A stretch of 17,480 bases of DNA from WYZ-LMO2 sp038731605 (lineage in GTDB: Archaea > Halobacteriota > Archaeoglobi > Archaeoglobales > Archaeoglobaceae), in NCBI GenBank assembly GCA_038731605.1, contig JAVYQP010000014.1:1-17480 (forward strand). The letters run 5' to 3'. Below, piece after piece: positions 1 through 6,716 of this stretch. Every line of letters starts with the position of its first letter. Position 1 is the first letter of the stretch. The translations under genes and the position numbers were made by a program. The notes under the pieces were generated by a model, which worked only from the letters and a program-made list of their open reading frames with translations, did not search any database and was not told the DNA's origin.

Positions 1-673
1 TGAAAACCGAGGAGTTCTCGTCGTCGAGATAGCCGAAGTGCACAGCCCTCGCTGGGCAAGCCCTTGCGCAAGCTGGTGCTACGTTTTTCTCGAGCCTTGG
101 GAAGCAGGCTATGCATTTCTGCACTATTTTCAAGCTTGGGTTGTAAAACAAGATTTTGTAGGGGCAGGCAGAAATGCATTTCTTGCAACCGTTGCAGACT
201 TCTTCGTCGATAAGAACCGCACCATTTTCGGTTTTGACGATAGCCCCAACTTCACACGCTTCTTTGCAAGCAGGTTTTGAACAGTGGTTGCAGAGTCTTG
301 GCAAATAGAAATGCCAGCTGTTTGGCCATTCCCCTCCCCCGATGTCTTCTTCCCAGTTGAAAGTCCACCGTGGCTTATTCCGTGGGATTACGGGTTTCCC
401 ATCTACGATCTTCACCTTGCCCCACTCGTATTCAACCCACGTGTGCAGTTCATCGTCGCTTGGGATCTTCCCAAAAACGAGTTTTCCCTTTTCAAATCCT
501 CCTCCCATCTTCTCCCAGCCCTTAGGGTATCCGAGCCCAGGCATCGTTGAAACGATACACCAGAATTGTCTCTTTTCTTCTTCGCTCCGACTAAGCCAGA
601 GAGTCCAGCAGTTCTCGACGCACGTTGGACAACCATTGCATTTGTTGAGATCGAAAACCCATGCTATCTGCAT
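1..673 (-). CDS. Type II DMSO-reductase-family iron-sulfur (beta) subunit, 3' end cut by window
   Basis: This is the electron-transfer subunit of a molybdenum/tungsten oxidoreductase in the group containing ethylbenzene dehydrogenase, selenate reductase and (per)chlorate reductase. The 224 visible residues carry sixteen cysteines in four ferredoxin-like groups: C12/15/18/22, C128/131/136/140, C160/163/166/170 and C187/190/202/206. That is enough for four [Fe-S] clusters. The segment MPGLGYPKGWEKMGGGF (residues 44-60) is the type of insertion I associate with type II beta subunits. The ATG at 673 is preceded by a good Shine-Dalgarno (GGTGAT, 680-685). The reading frame is open to the window edge, so the C-terminus is missing. 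No signal peptide is visible, as expected for a subunit that would be carried along with a Tat-exported or cytoplasmic alpha subunit. No alpha subunit lies upstream; the gene is first in its unit. The substrate cannot be inferred from this subunit. Confidence 0.85.
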   Translation of the reverse strand, partial: MQIAWVFDLNKCNGCPTCVENCWTLWLSRSEEEKRQFWCIVSTMPGLGYPKGWEKMGGGFEKGKLVFGKIPSDDELHTWVEYEWGKVKIVDGKPVIPRNKPRWTFNWEEDIGGGEWPNSWHFYLPRLCNHCSKPACKEACEVGAIVKTENGAVLIDEEVCNGCKKCISACPYKILFYNPSLKIVQKCIACFPRLEKNVAPACARACPARAVHFGYLDDENSSVF

Positions 674-709
674 TTTACCATCACCGCAGAAGGGCGTGGA
701 TTCTCAAGT

Positions 710-717
710 TTTTAAAT
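710..717 (-). promoter_or_regulatory. Probable TATA box for the iron-sulfur subunit gene
   Basis: Read on the minus strand, an A/T-rich TTTAAAA element lies about 40 bp before the ATG at 673. Initiation about 26 bp downstream would fall near 687, leaving a short leader that still contains the GGTGAT ribosome-binding site. This is positional inference only. Confidence 0.35.
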
Positions 718-753
718 TTGTCGTGATTATTGAATGCTAAATAAGCAAGTTTG

Positions 754-772
754 CTCCCATTTGAGTTGGGAG
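754..772. repeat. Perfect 6-bp inverted repeat, candidate operator
   Basis: CTCCCA (754-759) and TGGGAG (767-772) form a perfect inverted repeat around a 7-base spacer. It sits near the middle of the 167-bp gap between two divergent genes, about 80-90 bp from each start codon and upstream of both proposed TATA elements. A dimeric regulator site is possible. A transcript hairpin is less likely because neither predicted transcript should contain it. Confidence 0.35.
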
Positions 773-799
773 TCAGAAACGTGCTCATGAAACCCCACT

Positions 800-815
800 G
801 GAAAAGATTTATATT
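800..815 (+). promoter_or_regulatory. BRE/TATA promoter for the 49-aa gene
   Basis: GGAAAAGA followed directly by TTTATATT matches the archaeal BRE plus TATA arrangement. The TATA centre is about 29 bp before the ATG at 841, so the transcript would have essentially no leader. Confidence 0.55.
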
Positions 816-840
816 TCAGACATCGATCTCTTCTTGAGGC

Positions 841-990
841 ATGAAGCATTCGAAGAAGTTTAGGGAATACTTCGAAGATATAAAGCCAGTAACCGATGAG
901 GAGCTTGAGGAGCTTTTGAACGACTCCCCGAGAGGCGAAAAGAGGAAGAGCTTAAAAAAAGCGAAAAAAGAGCTTTACAAGGAGTATTAG
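841..990 (+). CDS. Small hypothetical protein, 49 aa
   Basis: This short open frame begins MKHSKKFREYF and ends KKELYKEY. It is highly charged, with an acidic middle (DEELEELLND, residues 19-28) and a lysine-rich C-terminal half, and it is predicted to be largely helical. There are no cysteines, membrane segments or signal peptide. I do not recognise a family. Evidence that it is real: a strong BRE/TATA element placed for leaderless initiation at this ATG, codon use like the neighbours, and a stop that abuts the convergent tpiA gene with a 4-bp TTAG overlap, the same arrangement seen at radB/pth2. It would otherwise leave an unexplained 300-bp gap. It is divergent from the iron-sulfur subunit gene. 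Confidence 0.6.
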   Translation: MKHSKKFREYFEDIKPVTDEELEELLNDSPRGEKRKSLKKAKKELYKEY

Positions 991-1643
991 CGTAAACCTA
1001 CGAGCTCCTCAAGCGCCTTTTTTTGATCTTTAGCCTTCACAACTCCGCTCGCAAGTAGCACGCCGTCTGCGCCGAGTTCAATTGCTCGAACGTAGTCTTC
1101 GTGCCTTGTTATTCCCGCTCCACAGAGGACTCGAACTTCTCTGCAGATTTCCTTCACCGCTCTCACCGCCCCTTCCACAACTTCGGGCTCAGCTTTGCTC
1201 ACTGCGATGCCAGAGCCGATTAGCTCTGGTGGCTCGATTGCTACGAAGCTTGGCTTCAAAGCTGAAACTGCCTTAGTTGTCGAGACGTTGTTTGTGCAAA
1301 CTATGGAAACCATCTGAAGTTCCCTTAGCTTTGAAACGCAGAAATCTATGTCTGCAAGCTTCATCCTCTTTTCGGAGTGGTTCAAAAGACTCCCCTTAGC
1401 TCCGTATTCCTTGATCATCTCTGCGTTAACCGCTCCTGTGAAAGCACCGAACTCGACAGCATCGATATGTTGCGCAAGAACGTCAATGCTGACTTCTTTT
1501 GCCACGATCGGCAAGTCGAGAAAGTTCACAGCAACCGCAATATAAGTCCCGCTTCTTTCTGAAACGTTTTCAGCGATCTTCGCAAGCTCCAAAGCCCTTT
1601 TACCGAATCCCTCTCTATAGGCTTTGAGGTTTAGGAAGATCAT
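987..1643 (-). CDS. tpiA: Triosephosphate isomerase, archaeal type
   Basis: This enzyme interconverts dihydroxyacetone phosphate and glyceraldehyde 3-phosphate in cytoplasmic glycolysis and gluconeogenesis. At 218 residues it has the short archaeal length (bacterial and eukaryotic enzymes are about 250). Visible active-site elements are N5/K7 in NLKAY, the electrophilic histidine H89 in NHSEKR, the catalytic base E137 in IEPPELIGSG, and the phosphate-binding GAGI (175-178) and GADGVLLASG (191-200). The ATG at 1643 lies 7 bp after the fae-hps stop, so the two are almost certainly cotranscribed. Only a weak ribosome-binding match (GTGGT) precedes it, so translational coupling is likely. Its 3' end overlaps the convergent 49-aa gene by 4 bp. 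Confidence 0.95.
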   Translation of the reverse strand: MIFLNLKAYREGFGKRALELAKIAENVSERSGTYIAVAVNFLDLPIVAKEVSIDVLAQHIDAVEFGAFTGAVNAEMIKEYGAKGSLLNHSEKRMKLADIDFCVSKLRELQMVSIVCTNNVSTTKAVSALKPSFVAIEPPELIGSGIAVSKAEPEVVEGAVRAVKEICREVRVLCGAGITRHEDYVRAIELGADGVLLASGVVKAKDQKKALEELVGLR

Positions 1644-1650
1644 ACGACCA

Positions 1651-2832
1651 CTAAAAGTCCGTCATTATCCTGAACTGATCTGTGTCGGGCTTTAGGAAGT
1701 TCATGAATCTCCTAACCGCCCCTTCGACGTCTTTAGCCTTTGTTATTGCCCTCCCAACGATCACAATGTCTGCGCCAGCGGAAATGACTTCGGAGACGTT
1801 TTCTGGTCTTATACCTCCTGCAACCGCAACGAGAACCTTGAACTTCTCCTTTATCTCTCTCGCAATCGCCCATGGAGGCTCAGAGCTTTCTGCGTCGATC
1901 GCTCTGTGAAGCTCGACAACGTCGGGCAAAACTTCCTTTGAGATGGCTTCCAGTCGAGCAATTGGGTTCTCAACGTTGAGCATATCGACGAAAGCCATGA
2001 TTCCAGTCTTTTTCGCCTCGTTTATTCCCTTTGCGATCGTGCTAATCGGTGCGAGTCCAGAGATGACAACAGCGTTCGCAGTTGCATCTGAAGCCATTCT
2101 TACCTCGAGATTCCCGACGTCGAGCGTTTTGAAGTCGAGGATGAAGAAGGCGTTCGGTTTAATGTCTCTAAGCTTCAGCACGACTTCGCTACCGTATTTC
2201 TTCACCAAGGGTGTTCCGATCTCGAAGATTATGTGGTCGCTCTCTGGAATCTGCGACAGTATCGCCATGACTTCCTCGAGATCTGGAATGTCAAAGGCTA
2301 TCTGCAGATAAGGCGGATCCCAGAGTTTTGTGAGCTTTCTACCAACGAATGGATGTGCACTGCGGTCTTTTTCGTAGAGCATCGTTCCAACGTCGGGGAA
2401 GTTGTTCATAGCCCTTTTTATCGCAAGCTTTGTTGCACCGTAGTTGTAGTAGTAGATCTTGTGCTTATTGCTTGCCATAGGATGGATGAAAACGCTCACA
2501 ATGATCAAGTAATCCTCGGCTCTTTCTTTTGGAATGTATCCTTCCTCGACCGCATCCGCAATTGCCTTCGCAACAGCAGCCTGTGCAACGCCAAAGACGA
2601 GCTCAGCTTGCTCCATAGTCTTAACCGTGACCTTTGGCACTATTATCGCTGGGGGCTTCGTTATCAAGTTTGGTCTCAGCACCGCAAGCAAAGGCGTATG
2701 CCCTGCGGAGAGATTTGCGAGAGCGTTTGCGAAAGCTACCGCAACTGGGCTGTCTTTTGTTCCTATTAAGAGATCAACATGCGCCACTTCATAACCTTCG
2801 CCAATCAAAGCTTCGCCAACACGAAATTCCAT
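1651..2832 (-). CDS. fae-hps: Bifunctional formaldehyde-activating enzyme / 3-hexulose-6-phosphate synthase
   Basis: The N-terminal Fae domain (about residues 1-160) condenses formaldehyde with tetrahydromethanopterin; the C-terminal Hps domain (about 175-385) interconverts formaldehyde plus ribulose 5-phosphate with hexulose 6-phosphate. In archaea the fusion is linked to making ribose phosphate by running the ribulose monophosphate route backwards and trapping the released formaldehyde. Fae shows GEALIGEGYEVAHVDLLIG with catalytic-type H18. Hps shows the DFKTLD motif (233-238), ELHRAID (307-313), and the phosphate-binding VAGGI and VVGRAIT-like segments near 337-364. I chose ATG 2832 (393 aa) over an upstream in-frame TTG at 2871 because it matches where Fae proteins begin and lies about 25 bp after a TATA element, giving a leaderless mRNA; the longer form would overlap the promoter. 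It is first gene of an operon with tpiA. Confidence 0.93.
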   Translation of the reverse strand: MEFRVGEALIGEGYEVAHVDLLIGTKDSPVAVAFANALANLSAGHTPLLAVLRPNLITKPPAIIVPKVTVKTMEQAELVFGVAQAAVAKAIADAVEEGYIPKERAEDYLIIVSVFIHPMASNKHKIYYYNYGATKLAIKRAMNNFPDVGTMLYEKDRSAHPFVGRKLTKLWDPPYLQIAFDIPDLEEVMAILSQIPESDHIIFEIGTPLVKKYGSEVVLKLRDIKPNAFFILDFKTLDVGNLEVRMASDATANAVVISGLAPISTIAKGINEAKKTGIMAFVDMLNVENPIARLEAISKEVLPDVVELHRAIDAESSEPPWAIAREIKEKFKVLVAVAGGIRPENVSEVISAGADIVIVGRAITKAKDVEGAVRRFMNFLKPDTDQFRIMTDF

Positions 2833-2850
2833 GTCGACACTTCGCAACGC

Positions 2851-2866
2851 TGTAATAAACTTTTTG
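2851..2866. promoter_or_regulatory. Shared bidirectional core promoter, fae-hps / GPN GTPase
   Basis: The 53-bp divergent gap holds one main A/T-rich element, TGTAATAAACTTTTTG. On the minus strand GTTTATTA is centred about 25 bp from the fae-hps ATG (2832). On the plus strand TAATAAAC is centred about 29 bp from the GTG at 2886. One element could therefore drive two leaderless transcripts in opposite directions. Confidence 0.5.
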
Positions 2867-2885
2867 TTCAAAGCGCAGTTTGATT

Positions 2886-3644
2886 GTGAAACAGATAATA
2901 GTTTACTTCGTTGGAATCGCTGGATCGGGGAAAACTTATCTCACCAAAGCTTTCTCAGACTGGCTCGATTCAAGGCGTGTGGATCACTTAACGATAAACC
3001 TCGATCCCGGAGCGGATTACGTTCCCTACTCTGCGGACATCGACGTAAGGGAGTGGTTCACACTTGAGGACGTGATGCAAAAATACAACGTTGGTCCCAA
3101 CGGGGCGCAGATAATTTGCTCCGACCTCCTCGTAACCCTATTGGACGATATAAAGTTCGAACTCGACCTCTCAAACCCGAGCTTCGTCCTAATCGACACC
3201 CCTGGACAGATGGAGATTTTCACACTAAGAGAAAGTAGCAAGGTCATTATCGAGGCTTTGGGTAAGGAAAGAAGTGCGATGGTGTTCCTCTTCGATCCAG
3301 TTGTATCCAAAACTCCGCTTGGATTCCTCTCCCAGCTGTTCATGGCAAATTCCGCAATCTTTCGCCTTGAAATCCCGCAGATAAACGTTCTCTCGAAATG
3401 CGACACGTTGAAGGAAGAGGAGCTCGAAACAATCTTGCGCTGGAGCCAGGACGTGGATTACTTGGGAACTTTTCTTGAGAAAAAAACTCTCAGCCTTGAG
3501 CTTTTCCGAGCTCTAAAGGATTCTGGATTCTTCAGACCCCTTATCCCAGTCTCAGCGATGAACGGCTATGGACTTGAGGACGTTTACGATGGTTTGCAAG
3601 AATTCTTCTACGGTGGTGAAGATATAGAAAGAATTATATTTTAG
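2886..3644 (+). CDS. GPN-loop GTPase
   Basis: This belongs to the GPN-loop family of dimeric GTPases, whose eukaryotic members help assemble and import RNA polymerase II; the archaeal role is not settled. With GTG 2886 as start (252 aa) the landmarks are Walker A GIAGSGKT (10-17), the diagnostic Gly-Pro-Asn loop in NVGPNGA (70-72), G3 DTPGQ (104-108) and a G4 motif SKCD (170-173) in place of the commoner NKxD. An in-frame TTG at 2880 would add two residues. GTG 2886 is preferred from TATA spacing; no Shine-Dalgarno precedes either. It is divergent from fae-hps and overlaps the convergent DHH nuclease gene by 11 bp. The length is typical for the family. Confidence 0.9.
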   Translation: MKQIIVYFVGIAGSGKTYLTKAFSDWLDSRRVDHLTINLDPGADYVPYSADIDVREWFTLEDVMQKYNVGPNGAQIICSDLLVTLLDDIKFELDLSNPSFVLIDTPGQMEIFTLRESSKVIIEALGKERSAMVFLFDPVVSKTPLGFLSQLFMANSAIFRLEIPQINVLSKCDTLKEEELETILRWSQDVDYLGTFLEKKTLSLELFRALKDSGFFRPLIPVSAMNGYGLEDVYDGLQEFFYGGEDIERIIF

Positions 3645-4977
3645 CCTTCAACTGCTTTCCGACGATCTCGTCGAAGATTGCAAGGAACTTCTCTTCGCTA
3701 CCAAACGGAATTAGAGCTCCAGCTGCAACGCTGTGCCCACCGCCACTACCGCCAACCGCTTCGGAAGCGGTCTTGATGGCTTTGCTCAAGTTCAACCCCA
3801 TGTCGACGAGTCGATAATTCGCCCTCGCCGAAACCTTTACACCATTGTCGCTTTCGGCAAACGCAACTATCGGCTTCTTTGGATTTTTCACAAGACTCAT
3901 CCCCGCTATGATTCCGACAATCGTATCCCTTATCTCCTTCCCAGCGTGGAAATACTGCACGTTCTTCAACTCCCTTATCCCTATCTCTTCAACAAAACGA
4001 AGCCCATCGGCGATGTTCTTTCTGTGGTTTTGCAACAACGTCTTAGCCCTACTAAAAGCCTTTTCATCGCCAAAGCATACGCCAACGCCAATATCTGCTT
4101 CTCCGTATCTCGCAGTTGCGTTCAAAAGCGTCGAGAACTCCATTGCATCCCTCTTCTCGCAACCCTCTGGTTGGTGCAGAAGGACGTAACACTCACCTGC
4201 GATCCTCTTTATCTCATCGTATCCGAGCCCGAAGTCCATGCAATGCTTTACAAGGGCAGAAACGACCTTTCTCTTCTCGTTTCTTGCGATCTCAATCCAC
4301 TTCTTCCACGGATCGACTCCAATCGACGCCAAAAACTTCAAACTGCCGTTCTCATCTCCGGTGATCCCGGGGATAATTGGGTCGGTGTTGTATTCGAGCA
4401 TTTTTGCAATAGGTCTCGTCTGCTTCCCGAAAAACCTAATATCCCGCTGAACTTCAACGATGTCCCCACTCAAAAATTCCACAAGCCTTCTGTTGAATCC
4501 AACAAGTTTCCCAAACCTTGAATCTTGCAAATCTCCGACCGCACCAACGATTGCAAGCTCAGCAAGCCTTGGGTTAGAGGATAAGCGGTTTGCGACCATA
4601 AGCGTAGCAACCGCACCTGACATCTCAACGCTACCGTCGATGCCGAAGTCGTGGGGATTCAGCTGTCTTTCGCAACTTTTCTCCGGGACATGGTGATCCG
4701 TGATTATAAAATCGATGCCCTCGAGAGAGCTGAGCTGACCGCTTCCAAGATCCGTGAACCAGATGAATTTGTTCTCATCCTTTATCTTCTCGATCTCCAC
4801 TTTTTCAAGCTGTTTCACAAATTTCAATCTCGCTTCGATCCCAAAGTCGTCGAGGGCTTTCTTCGCAATCGCTCCAGAGGTTATGCCGTCCGCATCGATG
4901 TGCGTGACAATGAGAACTTCTCTCTGCTTTTTGACGATCTCAGCGAGTTCTGATGCTCTTGCGAACAGCTCTTTCAC
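3634..4977 (-). CDS. DHH/DHHA1-family phosphoesterase, RecJ/GAN-like nuclease
   Basis: The 447-aa protein has the two-domain DHH layout. Motif I is THIDADG (25-31, metal-binding H26, D28, D30), followed by TDLG (D76) and the DHH motif itself in ITDHHVP (94-96). A C-terminal DHHA1 domain carries GGSGGGHSVAAG (409-420). Archaeal members of this size include the GINS-associated 5'-3' single-strand DNA exonuclease GAN and the Hel308-associated HAN, so a role in replication or repair is likely; an RNA or nanoRNA substrate cannot be excluded. The start is GTG 4977. An A/T element centred about 26 bp upstream argues for leaderless initiation there. It is convergent with the GPN GTPase (11-bp overlap) and divergent from the phaE-like gene. 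Confidence 0.85.
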   Translation of the reverse strand: MKELFARASELAEIVKKQREVLIVTHIDADGITSGAIAKKALDDFGIEARLKFVKQLEKVEIEKIKDENKFIWFTDLGSGQLSSLEGIDFIITDHHVPEKSCERQLNPHDFGIDGSVEMSGAVATLMVANRLSSNPRLAELAIVGAVGDLQDSRFGKLVGFNRRLVEFLSGDIVEVQRDIRFFGKQTRPIAKMLEYNTDPIIPGITGDENGSLKFLASIGVDPWKKWIEIARNEKRKVVSALVKHCMDFGLGYDEIKRIAGECYVLLHQPEGCEKRDAMEFSTLLNATARYGEADIGVGVCFGDEKAFSRAKTLLQNHRKNIADGLRFVEEIGIRELKNVQYFHAGKEIRDTIVGIIAGMSLVKNPKKPIVAFAESDNGVKVSARANYRLVDMGLNLSKAIKTASEAVGGSGGGHSVAAGALIPFGSEEKFLAIFDEIVGKQLKAKI

Positions 4978-4997
4978 AAAAATACTCGGATGGGAAA

Positions 4998-5009
4998 TTA
5001 AAAAATTTG
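4998..5009 (-). promoter_or_regulatory. TATA-like element for the DHH nuclease gene
   Basis: On the minus strand AAATTTTTTAAT is centred about 26 bp before GTG 4977, the canonical TATA-to-start distance, supporting this non-ATG start and a leaderless mRNA. Confidence 0.4.
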
Positions 5010-5042
5010 CGCAGTCGTAGCGAGTGGATCACGTAAAACAAA

Positions 5043-5057
5043 CGAAAAACTTAAATT
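5043..5057 (+). promoter_or_regulatory. BRE/TATA promoter of the phaE-phaC-phosphatase operon
   Basis: CGAAAAAC (BRE-like, 5043-5050) is followed by TTAAATT (5051-5057), centred 24-27 bp before the tandem ATGs at 5078 and 5081. No other promoter-like gap exists in the operon, so one transcript probably covers all three genes. Confidence 0.55.
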
Positions 5058-5077
5058 ACCTCTTGCTAAAGTGTGTG

Positions 5078-5623
5078 ATGATGGATGCGAAGTTCTTAGA
5101 AGAAGCTTTTAAGAACGCAAAAGCGTTGAACGAGTTCTTCTTGACTTTGATAGATCCGAAGACCTACTTTAGGGATCTCAAAGATGAGGAGATCGAGGAG
5201 TTTTATCGCAGTAGTTTAAAGCTCGTCCTCGACCTCAACAAAGCCTACTGGGGTTTCGTCTTTGAGTTTACACAGGCTTTGGCGAAAGGTGGAGGCGAAG
5301 AGGTCATAAAGGTCGTTAACAAGGCGATGGAGAGGTTCGAAACCGCATATGCGGAATACATGAACAACGCAGTCGTTTCAGCTTTTATCAATGCAATCAA
5401 CAGCACCTATCTGCGAAGCCTTGCGAACGTTCAAAACTTCACGAGCGCTTTACTGCACGCAATGGGGATGGTTTCAAGGAAAGACGTGGTTGCGCTGTCT
5501 GAAGCCTACGTCGATCTGAAGGGGGACATAAAGAAGGAGTCGAGAAAGATAAGGGAGGAGATAAGAGTTCTTAGGGAAGAGTTGGAGAAGCTAAAGGCAA
5601 AAGGTGGTCCGAATGTTGGCTGA
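5078..5623 (+). CDS. phaE: PhaE-like subunit of class III polyhydroxyalkanoate synthase
   Basis: This 181-aa protein (180 if the adjacent ATG 5081 is used) is acidic and mostly helical, with no signal or membrane segment. It ends in a charged heptad-like stretch (about 148-175, KKESRKIREEIRVLREELEK) that looks like a coiled coil. Sequence alone gives a modest family match. The assignment rests mainly on position directly before phaC with an 11-bp overlap, and on length: haloarchaeal PhaE proteins are of similar size, much shorter than bacterial PhaE (about 350 aa). PhaE is the non-catalytic partner that stimulates PhaC in class III synthases. An upstream in-frame GTG at 5024 was rejected because it would place the TATA element inside the coding region. 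A phasin-like granule protein is the main alternative. Confidence 0.75.
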   Translation: MMDAKFLEEAFKNAKALNEFFLTLIDPKTYFRDLKDEEIEEFYRSSLKLVLDLNKAYWGFVFEFTQALAKGGGEEVIKVVNKAMERFETAYAEYMNNAVVSAFINAINSTYLRSLANVQNFTSALLHAMGMVSRKDVVALSEAYVDLKGDIKKESRKIREEIRVLREELEKLKAKGGPNVG

Positions 5624-6716
5624 AATTCTCCGCAACTATAGAAGAGCCTTGAAGCTTGGCGAGTGGTTTTTGAAGAACAACCAAATTTTGCCAATTACTG
5701 AAGACAAGCCCTACCTAATTCCAGATGTGAAGATCGGTGCAACGCCAAGGGTCGAGATCTCTTCGGACGACGGCGTGAAGCTCTTCCGTTATGAGCCAAG
5801 GACCGAAAAGCAGTTTGAAACTCCTTTGCTCATAGTCTACGCCTTGATCAACAAACCCTACATCCTCGACCTCACCCCACAGAGAAGCGTTGTTAGAAAA
5901 CTGCTCGACGCTGGGTTCAACGTTTACATGCTACGCTGGGGGGATGCAACGATTGCAGATCAGTTCTCGCTCGACAGCTACATCGACATCTTCCTTTACG
6001 ATTTCGTAGAAGACGTGAAGAGCGATGCGAACGCCGAAAAAGTTTCGATCCTTGGATACTGCATGGGTGGCGGAATGAGTGCGATCTACACTGCGCTATA
6101 CCCAGAGAACGTTCGAAACATACTCTTCTTAGCCTCTACGCTCTACTTCGATAAAAAGATGGGTGGACTTGTAGCTCTGTCTGACAAGCGGTTTTTCAAC
6201 CCAGAAGAAGTTGTTGCACCGTTTGGTTACGTCCCCTCTTGGTTCTTGACAGAGCGATTCAAGATTCTCGAACCCTGGGGCAACTACGTTGGGAAATACA
6301 TAAATTTGTTCCTCAACGCCGAAGACGAGAGCTTTGTCGACGACTTCTTTAGGATGGAACGCTGGATCCACGACGGTGTGAACGTTGCCCCCGGAGCTTA
6401 TGTGAGATACAACCAAGAGCTCTACCAGAACAACGCCTTGGCTGAAGGAAAGCTATACATAAAGGGAAAACGTGTCGATCCGAAGCGGATCACGATGCCC
6501 ACCGCAGCGATAGTTGGGCTGAGAGACCACTTAGCCCCACCGGAGTGCACGCTGAAGTTCTTGGACTACATAGGGAGCAAAGACAAAGCGGTGTTCAAGG
6601 CGGACGTTGGTCACGTTGGGCTCGTTGTTTCCCGCAGGGGAATGGCTCTCTGGGACGAAGTTGCGAAATGGCTCTCGCAGAGAAGCGGAGAACTAAAGAA
6701 GACGAAAGAGATCTGA
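5613..6716 (+). CDS. phaC: Class III polyhydroxyalkanoate synthase catalytic subunit
   Basis: PhaC polymerises (R)-3-hydroxyacyl-CoA into polyhydroxyalkanoate and releases CoA, at the surface of storage granules. The 367-aa alpha/beta-hydrolase has the lipase-like box GYCMGG (148-153) with nucleophile C150, D305 in GLRDHLAPP and H334 in DVGHVGLVV. These correspond closely to C149, D302 and H331 of the well-studied Allochromatium vinosum class III enzyme, including the same 29-residue D-to-H spacing. The length is also that of class III. ATG 5613 is chosen over GTG 5604 because AAAGGTGG (5600-5606) is then a well-spaced ribosome-binding site. It overlaps phaE by 11 bp and ends exactly where the phosphatase ATG begins. 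No phaA, phaB or phaJ gene is in the window, so the monomer source is elsewhere. Confidence 0.92.
   Translation: MLAEILRNYRRALKLGEWFLKNNQILPITEDKPYLIPDVKIGATPRVEISSDDGVKLFRYEPRTEKQFETPLLIVYALINKPYILDLTPQRSVVRKLLDAGFNVYMLRWGDATIADQFSLDSYIDIFLYDFVEDVKSDANAEKVSILGYCMGGGMSAIYTALYPENVRNILFLASTLYFDKKMGGLVALSDKRFFNPEEVVAPFGYVPSWFLTERFKILEPWGNYVGKYINLFLNAEDESFVDDFFRMERWIHDGVNVAPGAYVRYNQELYQNNALAEGKLYIKGKRVDPKRITMPTAAIVGLRDHLAPPECTLKFLDYIGSKDKAVFKADVGHVGLVVSRRGMALWDEVAKWLSQRSGELKKTKEI

Noticed and set aside
412..636. Minus-strand 74-codon frame within the iron-sulfur subunit gene
   Set aside because: It lies in another frame of the same strand, inside the longer frame 1-673 that carries the sixteen ordered cysteines and a ribosome-binding site.
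674..840. tRNA or small RNA gene in the largest intergenic gap
   Set aside because: No cloverleaf, TPsiC-like motif or conserved box was seen. The inverted repeat has only 6 paired bases and lies outside the predicted transcripts.
2233..2769. Plus-strand 178-codon frame opposite fae-hps
   Set aside because: It is a shadow of the Fae-Hps reading frame without its own promoter or ribosome-binding site.
2833..2871. N-terminal extension of Fae-Hps from TTG 2871
   Set aside because: The added 13 residues are not Fae-like and would be encoded by the TATA region itself.
3733..4521. Long open frame of 262 codons on the plus strand opposite the DHH nuclease
   Set aside because: It is antisense to a gene with all DHH motifs, has no recognisable family sequence, no promoter at its start, and a composition typical of a mirror frame in GC-balanced coding DNA.
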